From an uncultured Clostridia bacterium (lineage in GTDB: Bacteria; Bacillota; Clostridia; Saccharofermentanales; Saccharofermentanaceae): a DNA stretch of 64,000 nt. The translations under genes and the position numbers were made by a program. Below the pieces are notes generated by a model. It saw only the letters and a list, made by a program, of their open reading frames with translations, was not told the origin of the DNA and did no database searches. Shown here in pieces: positions 39,442-49,239 of the stretch (its first letter is position 1; each line of letters starts with the position of its first letter). The stretch spans positions 181,747-245,746 of the forward strand of contig CAMYXF010000002.1 in NCBI GenBank assembly GCA_947303185.1, read 5' to 3'.

Positions 39442-39635
39442 ATTCGTCTCCTTTTCGCATTGATAAACATGGGACAAATTATCTCTTGGAATATTTTAGT
39501 AGAATGATTTTTTAAGTCAACAAATTCGAGTTGCGCACTTCGGAAAATATTACAGATAAAAGTCAAACTGATTACTTGAATTTTGCATAAGAGTGCTATT
39601 ATTTATCTAGTTTTGCATCCTAAGGAGGGTTTGTT

Positions 39636-41264
39636 ATGGGTAAATCCAATCTTCAGGATGGTGCGGTCTACGACGCGAAAACTCTAGGTGCCGGTCGTGT
39701 TATAGTACTCGGTTTCCAACACATGTTCGCCATGTTCGGATCGACTGTCCTCGTCCCTGCTCTCACCGGATTGTCGGTGTCTGCCACACTTCTTTTCGCA
39801 GGTTTGGGAACAATTCTTTTCCATCTCCTTTCCAAGAGAAAAGTACCTGCATTCCTCGGTTCTTCTTTCGCTTTCCTCGCCGGCTACTTCGCCATTGCAC
39901 CCAATGGTGAAAAAGAACTTCTGCCTTATGCCTGCTTCGCAGTTGCGATCGCAGGTCTCGTCTACCTGATCCTGGCAGCACTCATCAAGGCATTCGGCGT
40001 CAACAGAGTAATGAAGTTCTTCCCGCCTATCGTTACGGGACCTATCATCGTCGCAATCGGTCTCTGCCTTTCAGGTACGGCAATCAACAGCTGCTCGACT
40101 AACTGGCTCGTAGCCGTTGTTGCGATCATCATCATCGTTATCTGCAATATCTGGGGTAAGGGAATGGTCAAGATCACTCCTATCCTCCTCGGTGTTCTGG
40201 GAGCTTGCGCTCTCTGCGTAATCCTCACGCTCACAACAGGTCAGACAGTTGACGGTTACTACACCATCATGGGTAACCCCAACCTCCAGCTGTTCTCCGT
40301 CGCAAGCATCGAAAACATCAAGAACGCTGCATGGTTCGGTGCACCTTTCCAGTTCAGCGATACAGCTTTCTCGATCTTTACCGGCGGAAACGTCAACACA
40401 AGCCTTCTCATCACGGCTATCGTTACCATCGTTCCTATCTCTCTTGCAACTATCGTTGAGCATATCGGCGACATCTCCGCTATCTCTTCAACAGTAGGCA
40501 CGAACTTCGTTAAGGACCCCGGACTTCACAGAACACTCATGGGTGACGGTCTTGCTACAACGCTCGCTTCACTCTTCGGTGCTCCTGCCAACACAACATA
40601 CGGTGAGAACACGGGCGTTCTTACACTCTCAAAAGTTTACGATCCGCTCGTAGTTGAGCTTGCTGCTTTCTTCGCAATGCTCTTCTCCGTATCACCTAAG
40701 CTCGCAGCTTGCATCTCCGCTATCCCGACACCTGTTGTCGGCGGTATCTCCCTTGTACTCTACGGAATGATCTCCGCTGTTGGTGTAAGAAACGTTGTCG
40801 AGAACAAGATCGATTTCAGCAAGGCAAGAAACGTCATCATCGCTGCAATCATCCTCGTCCTTTCAATCGGCGTTACATACAGCGCAGTCGGCTCTATCAA
40901 GATCCCGATCGGCAAGAAGTATGTTGACCAGACAGTACAGTATGTTGAAGTAGACGGCGAAAAGTATTACCTCGACGCAGCTGATGCTGTAAGCCTTCCT
41001 AGCGACACTATAATAGTCGCTTCCTCTGTAAGTGCGGTCAAGGAAGAGACAACACAGGTTGAAGAGCCTGTCCTCGTTATCTCCCTCTCCGGTCTTGCAG
41101 TCGGATCAATCGTAGGTATTGTCCTCAACGCTATCCTTCCGGGCAAGGACTATGTCTTCGAAGACAACACCGACGCGGCTACTTCAAAGTTCAAATCCAT
41201 GGAACCCGTTGAGCCTGCAGATAAGAAAAAGTCAGGTTCAGGCAATAAAAAGAAGAAGAAATAA
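39636..41264 (+). CDS. uraA: Uracil/xanthine permease (NCS2), with Lys-rich C-terminus
   Basis: 'VLGFQHMFAMFGSTVLVPALTGL', 'TTYGENTGVLTLSKVYDP'; divergent from upp. Confidence 0.92.
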   Translation: MGKSNLQDGAVYDAKTLGAGRVIVLGFQHMFAMFGSTVLVPALTGLSVSATLLFAGLGTILFHLLSKRKVPAFLGSSFAFLAGYFAIAPNGEKELLPYACFAVAIAGLVYLILAALIKAFGVNRVMKFFPPIVTGPIIVAIGLCLSGTAINSCSTNWLVAVVAIIIIVICNIWGKGMVKITPILLGVLGACALCVILTLTTGQTVDGYYTIMGNPNLQLFSVASIENIKNAAWFGAPFQFSDTAFSIFTGGNVNTSLLITAIVTIVPISLATIVEHIGDISAISSTVGTNFVKDPGLHRTLMGDGLATTLASLFGAPANTTYGENTGVLTLSKVYDPLVVELAAFFAMLFSVSPKLAACISAIPTPVVGGISLVLYGMISAVGVRNVVENKIDFSKARNVIIAAIILVLSIGVTYSAVGSIKIPIGKKYVDQTVQYVEVDGEKYYLDAADAVSLPSDTIIVASSVSAVKEETTQVEEPVLVISLSGLAVGSIVGIVLNAILPGKDYVFEDNTDAATSKFKSMEPVEPADKKKSGSGNKKKKK

Positions 41265-41284
41265 CTGACAAACATTAACAACAA

Positions 41285-41321
41285 TGAGGGTGTCTCAAAC
41301 ATGAGGCACCCTATTTATTTT
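41285..41321 (+). terminator. Terminator of uracil permease gene (GTCTCA-core family)
   Basis: GAGGGTGTCTCA-aaca-TGAGGCACCCTATTTATTTT. Confidence 0.75.
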
Positions 41322-41327
41322 CTGAAA

Positions 41328-41433
41328 ATTCAGTTCGTTTTTCAGTTAGTAACTGAACTTTGAACTGAATATTTTTCGAATAGCGCGAAAATTCAGTTTC
41401 TTTTTCAGTTAGTAACTGAACTTTGAACTGAAT
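41328..41433. repeat. Hairpin array B: two copies of ATTCAGTT-[nested TTCAGTTAGTAACTGAA]-GAACTGAAT
   Basis: Copies 41328-41370 and 41391-41433, period 63 bp, nearly identical 43-mers. Confidence 0.92.
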
Positions 41434-41444
41434 AACTGCGGCAA

Positions 41445-41556
41445 AAAATCACACAGATAGTCACAGTACACCCTGACGTTTACTATGATTTTTCGAGGTT
41501 TGTAAGTTAAAATCACACTAAAAGTCACAGTATACCCTGACATTTTGTGTGATTTT
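41445..41556. repeat. Hairpin array C: two copies of AAAATCACAC...(AGTCACAGTAYACCCTGACRTTT)...TGATTTT
   Basis: Copies 41445-41492 and 41509-41556, both 48 nt, period 64 bp; copy 2 has a perfect 10-bp AAAATCACAC/GTGTGATTTT stem. Confidence 0.9.
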
Positions 41557-41563
41557 CAGCAAA

Positions 41564-41597
41564 AGAAAAAATGCTGCGGACAAGAGCCACAGCATTT
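41564..41597 (-). terminator. Terminator downstream of gene 41620-42201
   Basis: Minus strand AAATGCTGTGG...CCGCAGCATTTTTTC. Confidence 0.65.
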
Positions 41598-41619
41598 CAA
41601 ATCAGAATGAAAAACAATA

Positions 41620-42201
41620 TTAGAAAAGTGCGATCAGGATACCAATACCTGCTGTCTCAAGAACTATAACAACACCTAACAGCAGTGCATACATCTTAAG
41701 TTTTGCCAGATTATCAACGGCAACAGCAGGAGCTTTGGTGTCTTTCTTTTCGATGGTATCAACACCGCTCATTGCATCGGCAATGTAGTCGGTCGAAGCG
41801 GCAGCGTCTTCTTCAGCAATATAAACGGGCTGCTCAGGTTCATTGATAACGGGAGTCCTTACCCTGCGTCTTACATCAGTTATATCAGTCTCCGGAACGA
41901 AGATCTTGCTCTCAACCTTGGGAGCGCCCTTTCTGATTCCGACGACCTTGGGCTTAACTTCGCCCTTTAAGAGCGCCGAATCTTCAAACGGATTCATCGC
42001 ATTAACGGACTGCTCTGTAAACTCAGGAGAATCAGAATCCTTGATGAATGTCTTCTGCGCTTCATCGTAGTGAACATTAACATCAACCCTGGATTGTCTG
42101 GTGATGGGAACATTACGATCGGGATCTAATCTTCCCGGTCGCTCATATAACGGCTTATCGTCACCATTTAAAAAGAATAAGTTGTTGTTGTCTTCGCTCA
42201 T
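41620..42201 (-). CDS. Hypothetical protein with C-terminal TM anchor
   Basis: C-terminal 'LKMYALLLGVVIVLETAGIGILIALF'; remainder polar. Confidence 0.7.
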   Translation of the reverse strand: MSEDNNNLFFLNGDDKPLYERPGRLDPDRNVPITRQSRVDVNVHYDEAQKTFIKDSDSPEFTEQSVNAMNPFEDSALLKGEVKPKVVGIRKGAPKVESKIFVPETDITDVRRRVRTPVINEPEQPVYIAEEDAAASTDYIADAMSGVDTIEKKDTKAPAVAVDNLAKLKMYALLLGVVIVLETAGIGILIALF

Positions 42202-42210
42202 CGTTGCAAA

Positions 42211-45200
42211 TTATACCATTTTAACGAAACCGTCGTCATCCATCTCCAAAAGCCCCTGTCTGATGCAATAATCAACAGCCCTCTTTCCGAGCTTGTAATT
42301 ATCAGAATCTTCAGGCGCTCTCGTAAAGCCCAAAGCCTTGCATGTCTCGGTTATCAGGCTCGCATAAGGCATGCCGTACTGTGATACTGCAAGATAGTTT
42401 GCAGCACACGCAGCTTCCTGGACGGGAATGTCATAAGCCTTTCTGGGCTTCTCTCCTTCAGCAGGAACTCTGTAGAAGTCCATGACCTTGCCCATCTCGG
42501 TTCCGTCTTTCCAGAGGAAGATAACTTCGGAATCGTCATCTTCGGATGCAAGATCGAGTTTCTGCGTCGTGTAGTGAAGCTTAACGTTCTTCTCGATGCT
42601 TCTTACAAGATATGTGCAACGCTCACGGAGCTTGGGCGTCATCTTAGCTATGCCCGCAAGCGTGATCAGCTCTTTTGCAAGCACGTCGGAACTGATAGGA
42701 GATTCCTGGTCAACTATCGCAATAACGCAGTCCTGAAGATACTTGGTATTGAGAGCATCGCAGAAATCAGCCGCAGTCATTTTCTTCGGCTTCAGATCGG
42801 ATACTTTGTATACCCTCTCAGGATTTCCGTCAGAAGGACCGCCCTCTAATTCAGTCGTTTTTTTTTGCGTCTGATCTTCAGATGCTTCAGGTTCTTCTGC
42901 AGTTGTCTCTTCGGCTTCTGTTTCCTGATCGTAGATTACTACTTTAGGTCCGCCTTCTTCCGGTGCTGCTTCAGCAGTTTCCGTTGTCTCTGCGGGCACA
43001 TCTTCAGCAGGTGCTTCCTCTACGGGAGCTTCCTCTTCCTTCTGTGAATCGTTTATCAGCTGAATAAGCTTCTCGAAAACCTTATCGGGATTCTCCCACC
43101 ATTCAAGAGACCAGATCCTTACGATATTCCAACCGAAGCCCTTGAGCATTGAAAGCTGAGATACTTCTCGTGAAGTAGTTGTTCCGGATGCTGCATAAAC
43201 AGGACCGTCGAGCAGGATACCCAAACAATATGTGCCTTCCTTATCAGGAGATACGACACCGATATCGATCTTGAAGCCGGATTTGCCGACACCCTTGTCT
43301 GTGTCATAACCTGCAGCCTTGAATCTTGCGCAGATGTCATCTGCGATACCTGTGAATGCTGCATTTCTGTCGATAAGAGGTGTGCCAGAGTTATCAGAAG
43401 AACTACCGGTAGAAGCAATGTCCTGATCCCAGACTGTGCTTCCGCCTGCGTACTGAAGGAATCTCTTGAACGCCCTGACGCCTTCTGATGCAGTCTCGTT
43501 GATACGGATCTCTTCAGGTGAGATAGAAGAGAAAACCTTCATCTCGATTCTGGATCTCGTAACTGCTACGTTAAGTCTTCTCCAGCCGCCGTCTCTGTTA
43601 AGAGGACCGAAGTTCATTATGAGTTTGCCTGTCTCATCCTTACCGTAACCGACGGAGAACAGGATTACGTCACGCTCATCACCCTGGACGTTTTCGAGGT
43701 TCTTAACGAAGATAGGCTCGTCGCTTCCGAATGCCCACTTCTCGAGTTCGGAATCCTTGCTTGCAGCTTCGTCCAAAAGATCTTCAATCAGGGTCTGCTG
43801 CTGGATATTGAAAGTAACGACACCGACACTGTACTTCGAGAGTTCAGGATCGTGCGCACGCTTAACTATCTCATCGATAACGGCCTGGGCCTCAACCTTG
43901 TTGGTTCTGGTCTTACCTGAATCAAACGTGCCGTCGCAGTCAACCATTGTAACCTTGGATTGTCTGTCATCAGGTGACGGGAACGTGTAAAGTCTGCCGT
44001 CGTAGAACGACTTATTGGAGAACGTGATAAGGCTCTCGTGGCGGCTTCTGTAGTGCCAAGCAAGGAACATCTGGGGCATGCTGATCGCAAGGCAGTCATC
44101 GAGAATGCTCTCGAGATCTTCAGTCTCAAAATCTTCCTCATCGCCTACCTGTTCAGTGAAGAAAGACGTAGGAGGCATCTGCTTCGGGTCGCCTACGATA
44201 ACGGCTTCCTTACCTCTTGCGATAACGCCGATTGCCTTACATGTAGGAAGCTGGGATGCCTCGTCGAAAACAACGATATCGAACATTCCGCAGTTATCAG
44301 GATCAAGGAACTGCGCGCAAGAAAGAGGGCTCATGAGAACGCAGGGACAAAGCTTCAAGATGAGGTCTCCAATCTGCGTGAACAGGGTTCTGATTGATAC
44401 TCCCCTGCCGCCCGACTTGATCGCATGCTGCAGGATTCCCAGTGCGGAAGATACATTGGCATCCTTACTGAGGTCAGGAAGATTTTTCGCGATGCGCAAA
44501 TAGATCTCCTGGCGTGTGAGCTTTTCGAACTCATCAGTGATCTTTGCAAGTTCATCGATTTTCTTCTCGAAAACAAGACCGCTGAAAGATCTCAATACTT
44601 CCGAGTTATCGATGAGCATCGAGATGAGCATAGAGCTGTAGCCCTTGCGGAATGCACTAATAATTCCATTGCCGTCTACAACGCCTGAATCATATGCCTT
44701 AACAAGATTTGTAACCTTGTAATCAACGCACTTTTCAGCCATGAGATTAAACTGCATTCTGTCTCTCAGATATTCACTGTCATTCAGGAGATCCTGAGCC
44801 ATCTGCTTCTTGGATTCAAGAAGATCTGCAGAAGGCTCAAACGCACCATACTCGAATCCGTATGTGTTCTTGAGATTCGTGTATGAAGCGCTGTAAGAAG
44901 CAGTCTTCGCATTAAACGCGTTAACGGCATCACTCAAGAATGCATCGCCGTTGCCGACAAGCTTTCTTACCATGCCTGTAGGATCGAATGCAGTAAACTC
45001 TGCAAATGCAGAATGCGCATTCTCGTTAAGAGTCTCAACATAGTTGATATCAAATCCAGGGAAAGCTGCTCCCGGATTATAAAGCTCACCAAGATAACCT
45101 CTTACTGAAGTTATGTAATTGGTAGCATTCTGAACTGAATTCTTATACTCGGTTAGAAGCTTAAATGCCTGCTCAAGAGTCTCTTTATGATTGCCCTTAT

Positions 45201-47391
45201 CGTAAGCCTTAACCTTCTTATAAACGTTGCCTTCAGCCATGCCGCGCACAAGAGCATTCTTAGCCTTTGCGGTCATGAGTTCACTAAGAAGAGCCGCACC
45301 GTCAAGATCCAAGAATCCGTCCTGCCAGTCATTGCACAAAGCAGTTCTCTTAGCCAATGCATCCTTGCACGCATAAACTGCATCTCTTAATGAGAGATAA
45401 GCGCTCTCTGTATCGTCACAGCAGATAAGTCCCTTAGGAAGATTAAGTGCCTTGAGTTTTGCGATCGATGTGCCTGCATAATTAAGGCCGGCAATTCTTC
45501 CGACAGTTCCGGGCTCACCTGCTATTCTGCAGTTGTTATCAGTAAGGAACTTATCAAAGCCTGCAACGCTTGCTGCAAACTCATCGTAAGCTTTGATGAA
45601 TTCTTCAACGAGTGAAGGAACTTTGCTCTTTGCATCCTGTGAATATGAAGATGCTTTTACGAACGGAAGTTTGCCGTTGAGGTTACCTGAAGATGCGACG
45701 AGTTCTCCCAATGAAGATTCAATATCCTTGAACTTCTGGTCATTAAGATCACTAATGAAACCTTCATCAAACTTACCGCAGTCAGGCGCTTCCTGGTTGG
45801 ATGCATAAACGTTAATGAGCTCATAAAGAGTCATGCCGCAAGATTGAGGCGCATGGAGTTCGTCAACATATTTGTCGAGTTCTTTTCGCTTTGCGACGAT
45901 ATCTTCCAAAGACTTCTCATAATCGCCGTCGACCTGTGTCTTAAGCCTTACTTCACTTGCTGTTTTAAGCTGATCAAGAACATAACTCTTACGGATCTTA
46001 TTTGAGTGAAGTTCAAGACAGAACGGTGCGATTCCGATCTTCTCGAGACGCTTATAAACGACATCAAGAGCAGCCTTTTTCTCGGCAGCGAAAAGCACCT
46101 TCTTGTTGTTAGCAAGACAGTTAGCGATTATAGACGTAATCGTCTGTGACTTACCGGTTCCCGGAGGGCCGTGGAGAACAAAGCTTGCACCCTCACCTGC
46201 ACGCTTGATCGCTGCAAGCTGTGAGCTGTCTGCAACGATGGGAAGGAACACGTCTTCTTCAGGCACTTTGCCTGTAGCAGTCATATCTTCGTATTCCCAC
46301 TCGAGTCCGCCATTGATAAGGCTCTTAACGATCTTATTTCTTGCAATCTCATCTCTGTGGCTGTGCATGTCATTCCACATAACAAACTGTGAGAATGAGA
46401 ACAGACCGAGCACGCATGACTCAACGATTTCCCAGTCCTTAAGTGAGCTTACTGCTTCCTTAACCTTTGCGAAGACAGCATTAACATCAACACCGCTTTC
46501 GTCAGTGGGAAGTTCCTTGCTGAATGAATCGAATTCGATCTTGAAGTCCTGTCTTAATTTCTCAGAGACGGTAACGTTGAACTGGACGTCCTCATCTCTT
46601 CTTCTCATCGTATACTTGATGCCGAACTTCTTAACGAGTTCAACAGGGATCAAAAGGATAGGCGCATAACACGGATCTTTTCTGTCTTTCTCATACCACT
46701 TCAAAAATCCGCATGCGAGGAACAAAGTGTTGGCACCGTTCTCTTCCATTGAAGTCTTGGCGCCTCTGTAAAGTGTCTTGATGTTCTTATCAAGGACGGC
46801 ATTAGTAAGAGAAGAAACCAGAGTTCCCTTCTCATATTTCTTATCGATGAATTCTTTAAATTCGGTAATGTCTGCAAGATCTTCGATGGAATAATCCTTT
46901 GCAGGAACGCCCTTGATCTTCTTGCTTTCTTTGGCAGGTTCTTTAGCAACTTCAGCGTCAGGAGCTGCCTCTGCTACTGCATCGGGTGCTGCTACAGGTG
47001 CAACTTCGGGTGCAGCTACAGGTGCAACTTCGGGTGCTGCTATAGGAGCAGCCTCAGGAGCAGCTTCCTGGACAGGCTTTTCTTCTGCAGTTTCTTGAGC
47101 AGGTTCTGTACCTTCAGCAGGAGCTGCCGTATCAGCGGCATCCTTTGATTCAGGTTCTTGCGAAGCGGTCTCCTCTTCTTCTGGCTCTTCATCTTCGCCT
47201 CTGGAAATTATGGTGAAATTCTTATCCTGTGCGATCAGGTCTTCAATGTTTGCGCAGCCGGGCACAAACAAAGGAATCGAAGAACCTTTTATCCTCAGGT
47301 TAAGAAGTGAATTACGTGTACTTAAATCAAGGAGTTTTCGCTCCCATAAGTCGAATTTGACTTTGCTTCTCTCAAGATTGAGTTCACCCAT
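42211..47391 (-). CDS. Giant DUF4011-type superfamily 1 helicase with Vsr-like nuclease region and DUF3320-like C-terminus
   Basis: 'WERKLLDLSTRNSLLNLR' start, Walker A 'VLHGPPGTGKSQTITSIIANCLANNKKVLFAAEKKAALDVV', 'VVFDEASQLP', 'NVAVTRSR', 'DIGVVSPDKEGTYCLGILLDGPVY'. Confidence 0.85.
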   Translation of the reverse strand: MGELNLERSKVKFDLWERKLLDLSTRNSLLNLRIKGSSIPLFVPGCANIEDLIAQDKNFTIISRGEDEEPEEEETASQEPESKDAADTAAPAEGTEPAQETAEEKPVQEAAPEAAPIAAPEVAPVAAPEVAPVAAPDAVAEAAPDAEVAKEPAKESKKIKGVPAKDYSIEDLADITEFKEFIDKKYEKGTLVSSLTNAVLDKNIKTLYRGAKTSMEENGANTLFLACGFLKWYEKDRKDPCYAPILLIPVELVKKFGIKYTMRRRDEDVQFNVTVSEKLRQDFKIEFDSFSKELPTDESGVDVNAVFAKVKEAVSSLKDWEIVESCVLGLFSFSQFVMWNDMHSHRDEIARNKIVKSLINGGLEWEYEDMTATGKVPEEDVFLPIVADSSQLAAIKRAGEGASFVLHGPPGTGKSQTITSIIANCLANNKKVLFAAEKKAALDVVYKRLEKIGIAPFCLELHSNKIRKSYVLDQLKTASEVRLKTQVDGDYEKSLEDIVAKRKELDKYVDELHAPQSCGMTLYELINVYASNQEAPDCGKFDEGFISDLNDQKFKDIESSLGELVASSGNLNGKLPFVKASSYSQDAKSKVPSLVEEFIKAYDEFAASVAGFDKFLTDNNCRIAGEPGTVGRIAGLNYAGTSIAKLKALNLPKGLICCDDTESAYLSLRDAVYACKDALAKRTALCNDWQDGFLDLDGAALLSELMTAKAKNALVRGMAEGNVYKKVKAYDKGNHKETLEQAFKLLTEYKNSVQNATNYITSVRGYLGELYNPGAAFPGFDINYVETLNENAHSAFAEFTAFDPTGMVRKLVGNGDAFLSDAVNAFNAKTASYSASYTNLKNTYGFEYGAFEPSADLLESKKQMAQDLLNDSEYLRDRMQFNLMAEKCVDYKVTNLVKAYDSGVVDGNGIISAFRKGYSSMLISMLIDNSEVLRSFSGLVFEKKIDELAKITDEFEKLTRQEIYLRIAKNLPDLSKDANVSSALGILQHAIKSGGRGVSIRTLFTQIGDLILKLCPCVLMSPLSCAQFLDPDNCGMFDIVVFDEASQLPTCKAIGVIARGKEAVIVGDPKQMPPTSFFTEQVGDEEDFETEDLESILDDCLAISMPQMFLAWHYRSRHESLITFSNKSFYDGRLYTFPSPDDRQSKVTMVDCDGTFDSGKTRTNKVEAQAVIDEIVKRAHDPELSKYSVGVVTFNIQQQTLIEDLLDEAASKDSELEKWAFGSDEPIFVKNLENVQGDERDVILFSVGYGKDETGKLIMNFGPLNRDGGWRRLNVAVTRSRIEMKVFSSISPEEIRINETASEGVRAFKRFLQYAGGSTVWDQDIASTGSSSDNSGTPLIDRNAAFTGIADDICARFKAAGYDTDKGVGKSGFKIDIGVVSPDKEGTYCLGILLDGPVYAASGTTTSREVSQLSMLKGFGWNIVRIWSLEWWENPDKVFEKLIQLINDSQKEEEAPVEEAPAEDVPAETTETAEAAPEEGGPKVVIYDQETEAEETTAEEPEASEDQTQKKTTELEGGPSDGNPERVYKVSDLKPKKMTAADFCDALNTKYLQDCVIAIVDQESPISSDVLAKELITLAGIAKMTPKLRERCTYLVRSIEKNVKLHYTTQKLDLASEDDDSEVIFLWKDGTEMGKVMDFYRVPAEGEKPRKAYDIPVQEAACAANYLAVSQYGMPYASLITETCKALGFTRAPEDSDNYKLGKRAVDYCIRQGLLEMDDDGFVKMV
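46982..47053. repeat. Three 24-bp in-frame tandem units encoding (APEVAPVA)-type repeats
   Basis: TCGGGTGCTGCTACAGGTGCAACT x3 with few changes, within the Ala/Pro/Glu linker of the helicase. Confidence 0.85.
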
Positions 47392-47493
47392 AAGTGATTC
47401 CTCCTGATAAGGCTTTTATCAAATAATTGTAACAAATTATCGCGTTTTTGTAAGCGTGCGGAATTTAATCTCAGAATAATAAAACCCACATTT

Positions 47494-49161
47494 TTAAGTG
47501 GTTTTCTTTACCAGATAGAACTCACCAAGAGTTCCGTCTGTAAGCTCGGCATAGATTACTTTTCTGTCGCCTGCCAATTCTGTTATTGTCTGGTTAGGAT
47601 CAAGGTTATCGCCTTCAAGCCAGTACTCATCTGTGCCGATGAAAACAATGACATACTCCTCATTATCAAGGCACTCGCCGAATACATCAGTCTTTTCGAT
47701 GGCTTCATAAGTAGTAAGATACACATCATTGAAATTCAGGATCTTCATGAAGTTTCCGACAGGAATTGAAGATGTTCTCTCGTGACCGGTGCAGATCATG
47801 ATCAGCTTGTAATCTGAATATTTCTCGGTGATCTCATTCTTTTCGGCTTTTTCAATAAACAGATACGGTGTGAGCTTGTTAAACACGCCCATATAGCAGA
47901 ACGTCAGAGAATAAGCGGCGCACAATCCGATGATGATGCCTCTTAATAACGGCTTTTGTCCTGCCGTATATTTATCGAAGAAACATCCGACAAATACATA
48001 AATCAGCGGAACTATAAAGTAGACGTATCTGAGATAAACATACTCACCGCCGACCCATGCGACAGTAAGGAATGTCAGCGCGAAAACGCCCAAGATCCAA
48101 AGAGCTTCCTTGGACGGCTTAAGTACTGATTTACCGTTCTTTATAAGTGAAAGAACCAGAACAATAACCATCAGGCATGCAATTCCGATGCAAACCTTAT
48201 TGCCGAAGTCTTCGTAGGCAAAACTGTCGATCAGTTCCTCTGTAAGATTCTTGATCTGTCTTAAGTGAAGTCTTACATCAAAAAGGCTGCCTGTAACTTC
48301 AGCACCGACGTTGTTTGTAGATGTTCCAAACGCCTGTGAGAGAATGCTCGGGTACGTTACATAGACCATGCCGACGGCTACGAGCGAACCGATTCCGTAG
48401 ATCAGCATGTGCTTGATATCCTTCTTTTTGATGAGATAGATAACGAACAGCAATACTCCCCAGAAGCACAAAACAAGCGAGTAATAATGCGTCATGGCGC
48501 CCAGATAGATTATCAGCCAGGCAAATATCATGCGTCTGATGTTAGCGCCCTTTTTAAGCATAAGGACCGTGCAATAACAGAAGGCCATGGCGAAAAACGA
48601 CAGTTGCGCATACATTCTGATAAAAGATGCAATCTCCATTGCTATCGGCGATATTCCGTATACAAGTACCGGCAGGAACTGGAGCCACTCGGATGTTATC
48701 ATCTTCCTGGAAATGCCGTAGATCATGAGATCAACGCCGACCATGAAAAGCAGGTTTACAAATAATCCAATCCACTTGCTGAACTGGTTCGGGAAAAGAG
48801 AACTTACCGTATGAATTACGCAGTAATAAAGCGGCGGATGCGCATCTAAAGAATTGTTATAGAAGACTTTGTCATACGCGAACTTTTCGCCATCCTGTAC
48901 AGAAACATATTCACTGAACTCACCGCCCGAAAACCATTGGTCCCACTTGGAATCATCATAAGCAACGCGGTCAACGTCATAGCTGTTGGACAGCATATAT
49001 GTATAGATCTCATCGACATGATATTCCTTTTTGTCCATGCCGATCTTAATGAAAGCCGTAAGCTGAAGAGCAATAATGAACGTCAGAACAAGAACCCTGA
49101 TTACAGGATTCATTTTGGTTCTTACCGGGTTCTTAATTTGTTCTGAAGAACTCAAGGTCAT
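47494..49161 (-). CDS. GT-C fold membrane glycosyltransferase (GT39-like)
   Basis: 'YHVDEIYTYMLSNSYD', 'SLDAHPPLYYCVIHTVSSLFP', multiple TM helices. Confidence 0.75.
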   Translation of the reverse strand: MTLSSSEQIKNPVRTKMNPVIRVLVLTFIIALQLTAFIKIGMDKKEYHVDEIYTYMLSNSYDVDRVAYDDSKWDQWFSGGEFSEYVSVQDGEKFAYDKVFYNNSLDAHPPLYYCVIHTVSSLFPNQFSKWIGLFVNLLFMVGVDLMIYGISRKMITSEWLQFLPVLVYGISPIAMEIASFIRMYAQLSFFAMAFCYCTVLMLKKGANIRRMIFAWLIIYLGAMTHYYSLVLCFWGVLLFVIYLIKKKDIKHMLIYGIGSLVAVGMVYVTYPSILSQAFGTSTNNVGAEVTGSLFDVRLHLRQIKNLTEELIDSFAYEDFGNKVCIGIACLMVIVLVLSLIKNGKSVLKPSKEALWILGVFALTFLTVAWVGGEYVYLRYVYFIVPLIYVFVGCFFDKYTAGQKPLLRGIIIGLCAAYSLTFCYMGVFNKLTPYLFIEKAEKNEITEKYSDYKLIMICTGHERTSSIPVGNFMKILNFNDVYLTTYEAIEKTDVFGECLDNEEYVIVFIGTDEYWLEGDNLDPNQTITELAGDRKVIYAELTDGTLGEFYLVKKTT

Positions 49162-49239
49162 TTCTTACTCCGGATCTAAGCAGTCTTAAAAACGCTATTT
49201 ATAATAGCATAAACCTACTGCTATCAATGAATACTTGCC

